From NCBI RefSeq assembly GCF_033807575.1, contig NC_084707.1, positions 26,487,477-26,551,476 of the forward strand: 64,000 nt of DNA, in the 5' to 3' direction. The notes below the pieces were generated by a model that was not told where the DNA came from, made no database searches, and saw only the letters and a list, made by a program, of their open reading frames with translations. Positions 1 through 12,372 of this stretch are shown here, piece by piece. The DNA is from Cydia pomonella. Lineage: Eukaryota > Arthropoda > Insecta > Lepidoptera > Tortricidae. A program made the translations under genes and the position numbers. The first letter of the stretch is position 1. Each line of letters starts with the position of its first letter.

Positions 1-219
1 TAAATTGGTTTTATAAATAAATTATTATGATTATTATGATTATGATTATGATTATTCTCAGAAATAAATGCTTGATTGATTGATTGATATACTAATTATA
101 TAAAATTGTATGCACCCAGCAACAGTTATAATTACTACAAAATTATGTTCACCCCCACTTATTTCATCGCTGCAGACTTGCAGCTTGCTGACACGGATTC
201 TAGTATTAATTGTTTTCAG

Positions 220-3200
220 ATCTAGATTGGATTTATTGATTGACATAATGATACGCAGTTGGACAAAGATCCAGAGCATTTTCAACGAAGACGACTTACG
301 CGTTGTGTTCGAATACGAAGCCAAGGTGGCGTTCCGCAACGAGGAACGAGACAAGTACCGCAAGATGCTGCACGCCGAGTACGCCAAGCTCAGCCAAGTG
401 CTCAATGAGGGCGTCGTCAAGTTCAACGCCAAGGTCAGAGCGTGCAGCCAGGCGTGGGCATGGCTAATAATAAATCCAGATAATACTTAATTGGATTCGT
501 TTTAATACTGAACTAAAACAAAAAGTTGTCTCAAGATAAAATTGGCATATACAATATTATCTTTTAGGTGAAAGATACATGGTTGCTGAAGCTCAAAGTA
601 GATTCTGTTATCGGACAAGAGAACCTCAACCTGATGCGACTCCGCCGAGCCAACCTGGATCGTGTGGAAATGGCCGAGAAAATAGAGCATTTAAGGTAGA
701 TCTCGGTTAAAAATACATAGACCTGTCCTCTTTTTGAGCTGGAAAGTCACTAATTTCGTATACATTTTCCAGAGCGGAGATAGCTAAGTCCTCGGCCGAA
801 GAGGAGTCATTAATGGAGCAGCTGCAGCAGATTCAGGAACAGGGCACGGAAGTGCAGGCGGCGTACGACGCGCTGGCGCAGAAGGACAAGTACCTCGAGC
901 GCTCCTTCAAGAACCACTTCGCGGATCTCTCGCCCATCATTGTCGATCAGTGCTACAAGTTCTTCAAGTTAGTTAAGCTATAGATGAATAGTACGAGTAT
1001 GTAATGTATGAGTTCATATCTCATAGGTACATTAGGTACATAATACTATTCATCATTACTACCGTCTGATTATTTAAGGATTCGAAGAATACTCAATACT
1101 CAAAATATTTACTTACTCACTGATAGAGAACGCGCTTAAATATAGCTGACACATTGTCTTCCCGTAGTCGTTCGGTTATGCCCGATGGTCTAATTAGGTA
1201 TCTTTAATTGAGTTACAATTCTATTTCACAGTCTGATTTTTTGAGAAACTTCAGGAAAAGTCACAATTCTATAGTAGACTAACTTGACCGATTGCAGAAA
1301 ACGACCAAAATGGCACATGCGAGCGACAATGACGCCGGTGGTGCTGTACGGGCTGGCGCATGCGGTGCTCGCCGGCGTGCGGCCCGCGCGCCTGCATCCC
1401 GACTGCTTTGACTTTTTCAAAGGGTACGTTCACTTTCAGATAAAATAATAAATACCTAAGGGCTTTTAACTTATTTACAATGTTAGTACCTAGTGGTAAT
1501 TGCTATAACTGTTCCAAATTTCAGCTTTCTACGTACAACGGTCTCTGAGAAAAACGCATTTTGAAACGCAAACCGTTTTGCAAGACTGAAGTGTTTTCAT
1601 AAATTTTCCGTAAACAAAGTTTTGTACGAAAATCCGAAAGTAAACAAGTAGTAAATAAAGACGCGATCTAAATGTTAAACTAATTATATTACGTTTTGAT
1701 TTGTATAAAAGAAGCTATAAAATCATGGCAAACTTTTTTTATTAACAGCTTTGTGTTACGTTTTATAAGTCAAAACCTTTGTGACAGAACTTATGACCTA
1801 ATTAAGTAATATTTATTATAAACTGAACTATGAAAACAAAACTTATTAGTAAATAAATACATCAATCGATACAGTACGAGGGTGGATTGAAAAATTCGCG
1901 GCCTGAATATTAAAATGAAATGAAAGCATTTATTTCGGACAAAAACATCCATATTATGTTAGTAATGACTTACGGCTAAGTGTGTTAGTAGAAAGTATAA
2001 TTGCAATTGGGAATGGCATGCAGAGACATCCAGTGAAAAAGGATAGGGCTGTCCATCCTCTCAGCAATCACCTTCAGGAGAGTGTTGGTACTGCCCCGAA
2101 CACGCTCGCTCAGGGACGCTGCCAAACAGAGGTTTTTTAATTTATTTTTATTTTTCTACATAGTCCCCGTCGAGTTGAATGCACTTGTTCCATCTGGATT
2201 CCAGAGCCATTACACCACTTTTAAAGAAGCTTTCCTCGAGATAAGAGAAAATTGCTTTGGCTTTTTTGGGAGGCGGAGATCCAGGATGATCCCACTGCTT
2301 CGATTGCTGGTTGGTCTCTGGTGTTAGTGGTGGACCCACGTCTCGTCCACAGTTACAAATCTGTCCAAAAAGTCTTCATACAGGTCTAGACATTCACGTG
2401 AATTAGTACTGCGAGCGATTTTTTGTTCCACTGAAAGAAGCCTCGGGACCCATCTCGCCGACACCTTGGAAAAACCTAATTCGTTGACTATAATATTTTG
2501 AGTTCTTTCATAAGAGATGCCTACGATGTCAGCTATTTCCCGCACCTTTAAGCGCCGGCTTTTCATTATCATTTCGCATATAATTGCCACAATGTCCGTG
2601 TTAGTCACCGTTGTTGGCGTCCCGGGGCGAGGGTCATCTGCGATACTATCTCGTCCACGCTTGAATTCAGCTGGCCATTTTTTCACCATCGTATATGATG
2701 GACAGGATTGCCCTAATGTACTTTGCATATCATCATAAATTTGCTTCGGTGTCAATCCTTTTTTATGCAGGTATTTAATCACAGCATTCGCAAAGTGTTG
2801 CAAAACCTGGACGTGAACAAAGCAAGTGGTCCTGACGGTATTTCAGCCATAGTACTTAAAACCTGTGCACCTGAGCTATGTCCCATATTGACGCGCCTCT
2901 TCCGTCTCTCAATGGCTACCGGTCAGGTTCCGAAATCTTGGAAGCTTGCTAATGTGCAACCAGTACCGAAAAAAGGTAGCCGGGCTGACCCTGCCAACTA
3001 TAGACCGATTTTGGTCACTTTCATACTCTGTAAGAGTATGGAACGTGTACTTAATAATCGACTCCTGGCATACCTAGAAGCGAACGACCTGCTCAGTGAC
3101 CGGCAGTACGGGTTCCGCCGAGGCCGGTCTACCGGAGATCTTTTAGCGTATGCCACGCACATCTGGAGTGAGGCCATCGAGAAGAATGGAGAGGCTTTAG

Positions 3201-6200
3201 CTGTCTCTCTAGATATATCGAAGGCTTTCGACAGGGTCTGGCACGAGGGCCTTATTAGCAAGCTACCGTCCTTCGGTCTACCCCCTAGTCTTTGTGACTG
3301 GGTATCAGACTTTCTGAGGGATCGATCGATTCGGGTTGTCATTAATGGCTGCTCGTCCGATCAATTGGCAATCAATGCCGGAGTCCCTCAAGGGTCCGTG
3401 CTTTCAGCGACCCTTTTCCTGCTCCACATAAACGACCTGCTGAAACCAGGTACGTTCGGATATGCAGATGACACTACGGTTGTTGAAAGCTACATACCCA
3501 ATTCACGAGCTAGTGGAGCCCAAATACAGTCACTCAGAGAGGCTATGGTCGAACGCATGAACGTGTCACTGAAGGCAGTGTCCGATTGGGGTGAAGCCAA
3601 TTTGGTCTCGTTCAATGCTAGTAAGACTCAGGCGTGTCTTATCTCCGCTAAACGGAGTCCATTCCATCTGACTCCTACTTTCCGAAATGTATCCCTTCCG
3701 ATAACCGACCATCTTGAGCTTCTCGGAATCTCGCTAACTTCGAAACTCAACTTCGGCCCGCACATCGAGTCGAAAGCACAGTTAGCAGCAAAAAAGCTGG
3801 GCATCCTCAACAAGGTGAGGCAGTATTTTACACCTAGGCAGCTGCTCGACCTTTACCAAGCACAAGTCCGATCGTGTGTGGAATACTGTTCACATCTGTG
3901 GGATGGTTCAGCCAAATACCAGCTTGAGGCGCTCGAGTCAGTCGAGAGGAGAGCCAAGAGAATTATTAATGACGACGATTTGACGAATGCTCGACTTCAA
4001 AGTCTGGAGCATCGTCGCAAGGTTGCCAGCCTAACGATCTTTTATAGGATACATTTCGGAGTGTGCTGAGGAATTGCACAACCTTATTCCTCCGTCCCCA
4101 TTTCACCATCGGACTACCAGACAATCGGCACTTCGGCATCGCTTCATGGTAGGTATTCCACAAATACGCACGAAGCGTTTCGCTTCAACATTCCTTATGC
4201 GAACTGCCAAGGAGTGGAATGCCCTGCCCGAGTCTGTGTTTCCGTATGAGTACAATCTGAATCTCTTCAAGGCTAGAGTAAATAGGTATCTCATAGGTAA
4301 GCGTGCTCCACCGTAGACCGCATCATCACTTACCATCAGGTGTGATCGTGGTCAAACGCCTGCCTATACTCCATAAAAAAAAAAAAAAAAAAAACAGCAC
4401 GTTGCTCTAATTTCTCCATTTTCACGATATCTACCGAAACGTAACTTTAAATATGCCGTAAAATTGCTTTTAAATATAGACGCCAATTGAAATTTCGCGG
4501 GAAGACAGTTGAATAATGACAGTTCAAAATGGCGGCAAAAAAAGAAAAAGTTTTTTTTTTTTAATTGGCCAGGCCGCAAATTTTTCAATCCACCCTCGTA
4601 ATATGCTATCGTATACGACCAAAGAATAATGAAAATGCCAAATAATACGATATTTCACTAAAAAAATTTTTAATTACTTGGCTGAATGGACTATCACTCA
4701 TTGCTATGTTGGCTGTCGTAAATAGAAAAAAGTAAAACCGGGGCTCGGTATTTTCACTCAAAATTTACATGTATCTAAATAATTAATCTTAAATTGCAAC
4801 CGTGTGAGAGTTTTGTATAAAATGAGTTATTGTGATTCATTTTTATAATGTATTTATCATCGCTAATATTCATATATAATGCTGAATTAACAATATCATT
4901 CAGGTTCAAGAGAAAAATCGTAAATGTAAAGCCCCCTCCAGACTATGCGCGTGAATCGCGGCGCGACTTCGCGGAGCGAACATACCGCGACGTTGACGTA
5001 GTCTCCACACTGGCACAACTTCACGGCGATTTCGCAGTTTGGTTCGCGGCAAGATGGCGCCGAAGCGTCAGCTGATCGGATTTAGTTTGCGGCAAGGCAC
5101 TGATTCAACCTGAGAACTGTCAAATTGATTAAAAAAAATATATAAATTAAATATCATTTATGTTCAGGCAACTATGGCCCATATATACATACCTTACAGA
5201 CTAAACATACATACAATAATAAAAATCTTAAAATATAAATATCATTTTGACGACGCAGTTTTCGGTTGCGCCACCTGTTCTGGTTGAGCAAGTTCGCACC
5301 CAATAAGTAGCCGCCATAGAAGGTTATGACAGTTTAACAGATTAACCGACTTGTGAGCGAATTGCGACGCGAAGCGGTTGCGAGTGTGGAGTCTTGCAAG
5401 TTCGCGCTTCGCGTCTCCTTTGACGCGCGCCAAATACCGACAAAAAACGGGTAATAAGGCGCGAAGGCGTGAACAATCTGCGTAATCGACGCGAGGGCCA
5501 TCCACACTCGCGTTCGCGGCTTCGCGCCTCGATTCGCGCATGAGGGTGGAGGGCCCTTAAGTATGTAAAGTACTCGTGTAAACAATATCTACCAACCTAC
5601 CACCAAGTAAACCGTGACGTCACAAACGGACGTGACACGTTTTCGCGCGAGGTTTAAAGTAGTTAAAAAAAACAATTATCTATGTTAAAATTTTTGAGTA
5701 TAGCTGAAATATTGTGTTTTTCAGAATCAATACAAGTGTACCGACAATATCAAAGGGGATTTAAAAATGTGTCATCAATTCATCACGCCAATTGACAGTA
5801 CAGTGGCATCAGCGTCAATTCCCAGCCGTTGTCATGGTACTTTCTAATCTTTCAATGATCAATGCCCTTTGTTAAAAAGTAGACAACGGCTTGGTTGGTG
5901 CCGATATCGATGTTGATATGCCACTTTGAGGTTATAAGGTTAACCATCATACTCGCATTTGGCACCCATGTTCCACCTAAAATCCCACGTCAATGTTACT
6001 TTCTTAAAATGAGATGATGATTTTATCGAATAAAATAGGGTTGAAGTGCTGGATCAGATAAGCAACATGCCGCCTGTGATGGACGAAGGGCTGTGGGCAA
6101 CCATGGTCAAGCTTCGGCGGGTCAAGATTGAAAACGAGATACGGGTAAGGATAGAGCTGTGATGGTATCCTGCTTTGTAGGATTTTCTTCATTTACATCG

Positions 6201-9200
6201 AAAACTCATGTCTAATCCTAATAAATATCAGGGTCGATTGTGACCACCACCATTAAAAAGGTCACCATAAAAATGCTGATTTCAAACGACATTCATAGTG
6301 TCAAAACGTACCTTGGTGCATAGAGTACCAAGTACTTAGCTCAGTGAAGAGAGAGCTCCCTGGGTTGGCACCCCTGAGAAGCAGACAGACGAAAGAAATA
6401 CTAAAGAACTCTAGTTCCTTGACAGTTAATTAGCTGTGCAAATACACATATCGTCTGTCTTTTGTAACAATTAACAGTTCGCTGTATTTTCAGATGCGAG
6501 CTGTAGGCCAGGAAATGGCATACGTGGACAATTCCAACGCCATTTGGACCAAGTCGATCCTTGCTCGCAAGAACTTCCTGATCAAAACCCAAGACCTCAT
6601 CACCGAGCAACGCGAGGAAGCCGAGCACATCGCCAGGAATAGGGTCGTACAGGTACCAACGTCCACATCACTGTTCACTGATCATTCATGAACCTTATAA
6701 AATATGTATGTTTCAAAGACATAACGCCGATCAATTGTCACTTTTTTGCTGTGTGTTGCTGTTAGTGCTTAGATACTTATACAAGTGTCAGTAAGTAAGA
6801 ACCAGGAAAACTATACTCAACCCTTTCGTTTTGGTGCTAGTACTAACAAAGAGAATTTGAAATAAAGGTGTATTGTCAAAGAAAACTTTGAAGCGACGTA
6901 AATTTACTGCTATCTTTCGTCACATACTTAATTAAAACTTTTAGAAAACCATTGACTTTGATCCTTATTCTTTCACTGATAAGTGTTCAATTTGTTAAAT
7001 AACAAAAAGTGGCACCATCTTACCGGGCACTACCTAAAGTTTATGGCACCATCGCTCGAAACAATGCTGCTATACCTTTGGCTATTAGATGGCGCCACTT
7101 TTTAATATTTAACAAATTTAAGACGGTAGTACTGACTGCGTAGCCAACGTGCCAATCGTTAACGCTCCTTGATGGCTAGCGTAGTCATCTCTCTCTATCA
7201 CTCTTTCATATTAGTGCGACAGTAACAGTTGCATTTCGTTCGCTACGGAGCGTTATCGATTGGCACGTTGGCTACGCGCCCTGCACAGTTACGGTAAAAC
7301 AGCGTAGCTTATTATACTTAAATATTTCGTATCTATTGCGATCACTAAAATTCTATAGCTACTTAATATCCACTTCGATGGGAGGCGAGTTGATTACTCT
7401 CAGTAAGTATTTGTTGTCAGTTCGTGCTGCCGGCGGGGCAGGTGGAGATCCCCACGACGGGCCACATGGAGGACTACCACGACGCCACGCTCATCCCGCG
7501 CGAGGACATCGAGAAAATCAATGAAGTTATTCTGGTACTCATTAAGAAAAAACGCGAAATTAATTTATATCTTTTACTTCTGACTGACAATAAATATAGG
7601 TACGAATTCTCTTTTAGTATGTAGGTATGGACGATGATTTGGTATACTACTCGTATGAGTCAATACAGGAAATTAAGTAAAAGTGGTAGGAAAAAAAGGG
7701 CCTGGTTTAAAAATAGCAAGTTGATTTTTTCCGGTGTTTCTAAATAGTTATTTGTTTGTGGCAATACAGAGTCTCTCTGGGTAACGGATCAGAGACCTTT
7801 TTACATACCACTCTTCCCCTACCGATCTTTAAATAAGATTTTTTTGTTTCCTCGAGTAGGACAACTTCTGAGCTTTATGCACGGTGTGACGGAAAATATA
7901 GATCCCGTATAAGTCTTGTGATTGTAGGCAGTGGGCGAGTTGAAGCTACGCATGATGCGCAAACAGATGGAGTTTAGGAAGGGAATCCTCGCCAAGGAGT
8001 GGGAGCACGCACAGATGAAGATGAAGCTGCGCCACATGGAGCAGGAGCTGGCCTCCTACCGCAGGCTCAAGGTATTTCGTCTAGTAAACCCTTTGCTTTG
8101 CATCAATTCACTACGTTCTTACTCAAAGTGGCCACTTATTAATTTAGGCACGATTTTTTTACGGTTGTCTGTTTACAATGACTTTATATGTTCCAGATTC
8201 CGAAAGAGCTCCAGCTGTACCTAAAAAACAAAGAGCTGGGCTACACGGACGAGCAAGACTACTTGCGGCTCGAGAAGGAGATGGAGGCGGAGAAGCAGGC
8301 CGTCAACAGGGTGCTCGAGATGCAGATACAACGTGTCGAGGAACTGCAGGTGCATTTCCAACATAACTAAATCTCCGTATGAAACTGCCGGTCGTATAGA
8401 ACAAGCAACTGGGCCACACCGACGAGCAGGACTACGCGGCTCAAAAAGGAAAAGGAGGCGGAGAATCAGGCCGTCAACAAGGTGCTCGGGATGCAGATAC
8501 AACGTGTCAAGGAACTGCAGGTGCATTCCTACATCTCCTTATGAGACTGCCGGTAGTATAGAACAAGGAGTTGGGCTACACGGACGAGCTCCTGCTCGTA
8601 TATTCTACGTGCGGCTCGAGAAGGAGATGGAGGCGGAGAAGCAGGCCGTAAACAGGGCGCTCGAGATGCAGATAGGTACAACGTGTCAAGGAATTGCAAG
8701 TGAGTTGCCAACAATTGTATCATCTTCGTATGAGACTGCCAGTCATATTTATTATAAAGGCTTACAACTTTGAGGCGAATGTTGGCCTTTTCATACCGAA
8801 TGCTCTCTGCATAGTTTTGAAAGGCGCCCGAAAAGTGTTCCTCCGGTCCGGACTTCCTTCACTGGAAAAGGCGTAATTTCAGCATAACGTTCAGGAAAAG
8901 GCTGGTTATCAGACCGGAAGACTCCCACATTTTCCACAAGACTATTTTGCAAGTCACCCTTGGACCAGTATTAGATTTATTTAGTGAATTGCTTTTAGGT
9001 GAAAATCAACGCAATCGAAGCGAAGTCAAACAAACAAGTGACCATGATCACCACACTGAACGCACAAGTCTCGGAGAAGCGGCTCAACGAAGACCCGCTG
9101 GAGCCCATCCGCACGCGTCGCATACTCAAGAAGAGGTAAATTTACCTGTTGTTACACGAACTTATACTTAGTCAGGTCATAAGTTCTGTCACAAAGGTTT

Positions 9201-9826
9201 TTATTGATAAAAAGAGTTGTGGGTATTTCTTTTATTATAACATCGTTTAAAAGCTTATTTAATGATGAATAATTAACAATATAATTTGACGTAATTTGCT
9301 GTCGCAGTTTTGCAAAATTGTCCGTAATATTCTGAAAAAGTCATAAAAACACACTAACAAATGTAATGAATGTAATTAAATTTTTGTGCGATGTCTTCGA
9401 CGAATCATTTTTGCAGAAGGTTAAGGGACGAAACAGTAGGTATTTCGTATACTTTGGAGGAGTATATACCTGATCGATGCATACGGCTGTGTCCATTTTA
9501 AAAACGATTAGTAAATAATAACTTAATTATGTAAATAAATTTCAACAACAACATTACACGCTATATTTTATTATGGTTCCGTAGCCAAATGGCAAATAAC
9601 GGATGGAAATGGCAAATAGCGACGTGTAAAAAATATGGACATATAGCTTGAAGCATGGTCATGCGATTCAGTTGTTGCTTACAGAATGGAAATGCTGGTG
9701 CAGCGCAGTCAGCTGATCCGCGAAGTGCAGCACTACCACTCGGACATCGTGCTGCTGCAGACCGAGCTGGAGTTGCTCCGCCTCAAGACCTACCCCACGC
9801 TGGCCAGCTTCCGCACCATCGACTAA
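220..9826 (+). CDS. CFAP43: CFAP43-like cilia/flagella-associated protein, C-terminal 11 exons (5' end outside window)
   Basis: Spliced exons read from the sequence: 220-433, 568-695, 773-967, 1298-1423, 6039-6144, 6494-6652, 7421-7534, 7928-8071, 8197-8349, 8999-9135, 9685-9826. All have AG/GT borders and the reading phase is kept through to TAA at 9824-9826, giving about 538 residues. The product is a long charged coiled-coil protein. Landmarks are a KKRPKW stretch after the FFK exon border, the GQVEIPTTGHM segment, a FRKGILAKEWEHAQMKMK helix and an IPKELQLYLKN exon. Their order matches the C-terminal third of CFAP43 as I know the family. CFAP43 lies at the tether/tether-head complex of axonemal inner dynein f, so a sperm-flagellum role is inferred here. 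The WD-repeat N-terminus would lie upstream. The related CFAP44 is the main alternative. Intron 4 is enlarged to 4.6 kb by transposons. Confidence 0.68.
1911..2128 (-). mobile_element. LINE 3'-end fragment nested in the mariner
   Basis: Read on the minus strand this gives a degenerate C-terminal peptide (SLSERVRGSTNTLLKVIAER) followed by an AT-rich tail with AATAAATG. The 3' end at 23215-23655 has a similar peptide (SLMSRLRGSPNHILSMFANR) and tail, so both look like one LINE family. The inner boundary with mariner sequence is approximate and no target duplication was found. Confidence 0.6.
2130..4419 (-). pseudogene. Mariner transposase remnant (interrupted and internally deleted)
   Basis: The start codon and first eight codons are at 4396-4419. 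The frame then continues across the LINE at about 2786 into a helix-turn-helix region (YLHKKGLTPKQIYDDM) and reaches the first catalytic aspartate in FVTVDETW near 2345. After PPPKKAK the sequence jumps directly to the family's C-terminal KCIQLDGDYVEK. The central catalytic part with the second and third aspartates of the D,D34D triad is therefore missing. There is also a frame change near 2330. No active transposase can be made. Confidence 0.85.
2787..4394 (+). mobile_element. 5'-truncated Jockey/CR1-like LINE (reverse transcriptase and C-terminus)
   Basis: The fragment begins inside the RT domain (KASGPDGIS) and runs through VSLDISKAFDRVW, AGVPQGSVLS and the catalytic GYADDT to the C-terminal region. 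One frameshift near 4060 moves the last 80 codons (ending KRAPP) into another frame. It ends in a poly(A) of about 20 at 4375-4394. CAGCA at 2782-2786 and 4395-4399 flanks it as a 5-bp target duplication, which defines the insertion into the mariner. Exact clade is not settled. Confidence 0.88.
4600..6038. other. Rest of intron 4 with a GC-rich candidate nonautonomous transposon
   Basis: About 4932-5562 is far more GC-rich than its surroundings and its ends form imperfect inverted repeats. The left end has CCCTCCAGACTATGCGCG and the right end, reverse-complemented, CCCTCCACCCTCATGCGCG. ATGTAAAG occurs on both sides (4924-4931, 5563-5570), but the right copy is several bases outside the inverted repeat, so the 8-bp duplication is uncertain. 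An imperfect stem is also present around 5800-5930. No coding exon was seen. Confidence 0.45.
6989..7120. repeat. Short inverted-repeat element (MITE-like) in a CFAP43-like intron
   Basis: A left arm at 6989-7020 (AATTTGTTAAAT and AAAAAGTGGCACCATCT) pairs with a right arm at 7085-7120 with few mismatches, around a 65-bp centre. No coding capacity. Confidence 0.6.
7138..7277. repeat. MITE-like hairpin with 31-bp arms
   Basis: Arms at 7138-7168 and 7247-7277 match at 30 of 31 positions (GCGTAGCCAACGTGCCAATC). The element lies only 18 bases from the preceding inverted repeat and 143 bases before the 7421 exon. It looks like a recent nonautonomous insertion. Confidence 0.7.
8400..8745 (+). pseudogene. 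Two degenerate tandem copies of the preceding CFAP43-like exon
   Basis: The unit 8227-8399 (most of exon 8197-8349 plus its 3' intron flank) is repeated at 8400-8561 and 8562-8745. Copy 2 has lost two bases in the TAC-TTG codons, shifting the frame. Copy 3 has an insertion after GACGAG and a GTA insertion near its end, but carries a consensus donor GTGAGT at its 3' border. The copied part starts inside the exon, so both copies lack its first ten codons and native acceptor, although TATAG precedes each. Splicing of either copy would break the frame unless cryptic sites are used. Most likely non-functional. Confidence 0.75.
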
Positions 9827-10278
9827 AGCCACGCGGGCGCCGGATTCAATCCACACGCAGATATTGCGAGAGATTCGCATGTTGCGTTCAAATGTTCATA
9901 TAAATTTGGCTCGTGGGTCTTAAACTTGCTCGACGTGGATAGTTATTGGAGTCCCACGACTTCTTGAAGAACGGTGATCATGCCATCGTGCTAAAGTAGA
10001 CCTTCATCCAGTGATTGCTGTGCTGCAGTGCAAGTTCTGTATAATATCGTCTAGAAAGAGCCTTGTACAGTGCAGTATTATCTTCCGAAGAGTAGGTACC
10101 TACACTTACAGCAGCTGAAGACATCAGATCAGCCCTTAACATGCTTCCGTCAATAGATAGCACAGAGTCAAGACTAACAGAGAAAATAATATCTGCGTCA
10201 CTTTCTCAAAAGTACATGAAGGGATCATAGCTCTTTTGTGTTTAATCAGTATAATAAGCTTCTTCTGTAAAATATTGA

Positions 10279-10284
10279 AATAAA
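10279..10284 (+). terminator. AATAAA polyadenylation signal, probably of the CFAP43-like gene
   Basis: A canonical AATAAA lies 453 bases after the stop codon on the same strand, with no other gene between. Assignment to this transcript is inferred. Confidence 0.5.
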
Positions 10285-12030
10285 GTTTTGTTATTAAGAT
10301 TTTTCTCTAAGTCTTCCATTCCATCCGTAGCATGGGTCGCAGTAGGTACATGCCCAAAAATAAAAGTGAACTAAAATGCCTGCTATTGTTAATAAAATGT
10401 GCTCGCTTAGACAACAGACTACTAAGCTAAGATATCTATACGAGTAAAAGAGGAGCGTCAGCGGAAGAGCAGTAATAATATTGTTTTGATTAATGCACAA
10501 ATTCATCATTTTAATTGTGCTATTTAGTGCCTTAGTTTTTTTTTTCGGGCGGGGTACCACATGACGATATTATAATAAAGATGATTTTTTTAATACCACG
10601 TCGGTGGCAAACAACCATACGGCCCGCCTGGTGGTAAGATGATTGACCGATTCTGCCCCATGCCCCGCAGAAACTAAGTGTAGTGAGATGACCATAACAG
10701 TTGATACATGATGTCAACATTGTCAACAGGGCCTTGACCCGTGGTGGGGTATTTCGGGCGGAGTGACAAAATAACAAACAAACAAATAAAGTGATTATAA
10801 AATTGTATTTCCTGTTAACAATTATAACTATCCGAGTATACATTTACTATTTACCATAATTTTAATTCATCACAACAACTACATTGTTATTAAACGCAAA
10901 TCCCACTAAATTAAACTAATTTTAGTAAAAAATATGGACGACGCGACGACGAAATGGTCGTAACATTTGTTTACAAAATCGTTATTTTTTTTATAAAATA
11001 GAATAATAAATATTTCAAAAATCAAAAGATTGAGCCAAAATACAATTTTACGTAGAAAAGTAATCCTTACCTAGGCAACCTATAGTTAAAACCGTTATGA
11101 TTTACATACTTACATTATAATTAAATAATGCACACAACACAATATGAAAAGTCAGTGGCATAAAAAAACACGGTGATTTTTAATAATCCAAAGGGGCCTT
11201 TTAGTTGTTTGTTTTTATTGATTGTAGGCCTGTACATAGTGAAACATAAGAGTAAATGGTACTCACTGACCTTATCAGTTGGTTACGTGGTTCCACGGAA
11301 CCAACCGTTGTTAGGCCACTCTCGTTTATAATTATAACTAAAACTAATAGTTATATGTATTCAATTATCACAATATTCAACAATCACAATCCGCCAATTG
11401 TGTGACAGCAAATGTTGACTACTTATTAAGTAAACATTTTGGAACCACTCACAAGGTATGGGGGGTGAGAAAAAACATAGGTATGGGGGGTGATTCGTCG
11501 ATAAAATTCATCGTACTATACGCGCTAAGTATTCTATTTTTACTATGAGATTATTTGTATTTGATATTGATATGTATGGTGGAAAGAGAACAGGTAGAAA
11601 TCTAGAAATATACGAAGAGTAGATTAAAACTTTGAAATCCGGTTAGAAGGACCAAAGCGACTAAACCTTTAAAAAAAGTCTATTTTCTAATCAAAATGAC
11701 TATTGAATGTGGTGACCATAATCCAACGTCAAATAGCAGCAGATGTACTGGTTAAAGGAGGTCAACAATATCTACACACGACTTTATTGTCAAGAAAGTA
11801 CGGTAGAACGTTTCTGTAAAATGTGTAGACATATCTGATATTAACAGTTGTACATCTGAATTTAACGTCTCGAAAAGCTACGTCCGGATGGGAAGTCCTT
11901 GAGCTGGAATCAAGATCAGCTGAAATGTTTCATGTCCTTTAGAAGCAGCACATTATTAGTTATTACTTGTTATTGTTCTTCAGCGGCGAAGAAATCATAC
12001 CTTTGGACGTCTTCTACCTGATGATGAGAA

Positions 12031-12185
12031 TAGAGTTCGTCTAATCTAAGCTAACTCTGCGCCGACTTTAAAGTGTCAAAATTTGACGTTTACAGTGACA
12101 TTCTCACACACTCTATCACGTTTACGGTGACACTCTCACACTGTCAATATAAAGTCGGTGCAGATTTAGCTTGGTCCGATTCTAT
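12031..12185. repeat. MITE-like inverted repeat, related to 51565-51741
   Basis: Left end (TAATCTAAGCTAACTCTGC) and right end (GCAGATTTAGCTTGGTCCGA) are inverted imperfect copies. The core motif ACCAAGCTAA is shared with the element at 51565-51741, suggesting one nonautonomous family. Confidence 0.55.
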
Positions 12186-12372
12186 TATCATAAGTACCTA
12201 TTACTTTGAGCACTAGATATTCTTAAGTTAGGCTAAGCTTAGGCCGGATTTCCGCCTAGGCCAATAAGGCAGGCAACCGACCAATGATTTTGAGATGGAG
12301 AAGGGGGCCCCCCTAAATTCTAGGTGCCATACCAAGAGCCCAGGGGCCCTAGGTCTCTAAATCCGGGCCTGG

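Larger units (their letters stand above)
1877..4598 (-). mobile_element. Defective mariner element carrying two LINE insertions
   Basis: Near-perfect terminal inverted repeats (27 of 28 bases; outer end CGAGGGTGGATTG) lie at 1877-1904 and 4571-4598. They are flanked by TA at 1875-1876 and 4599-4600, the mariner target duplication. The transposase reads on the minus strand from ATG at 4417-4419. A Jockey/CR1-like LINE (2787-4394) splits it near its N-terminus, and a second LINE tail occupies about 1911-2128 between the C-terminus and the left repeat. The element sits in intron 4 of the CFAP43-like gene, in the opposite orientation to the host gene. It cannot move on its own. Confidence 0.9.
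9827..12372. other. Intergenic stretch between the convergent CFAP43-like and membrane-protein genes
   Basis: Contains the CFAP43-like 3' UTR, AT-rich unique-looking sequence, and several repeats. About 10590-10780 is an interspersed repeat (TCGGTGGCAAACAACCATAC) that recurs at 43436-43580. 12031-12185 is an imperfect inverted-repeat element. 12238-12371 is a short element whose ends, AGGCCGGATTT and AAATCCGGGCCT, are inverted. I see no coding region. Confidence 0.6.

Noticed and set aside
4924..5570. hAT element defined by ATGTAAAG on both sides
   Set aside because: The right copy does not abut the inverted end and the ends lack CAG, so the octamer match may be chance; kept only as a candidate element.
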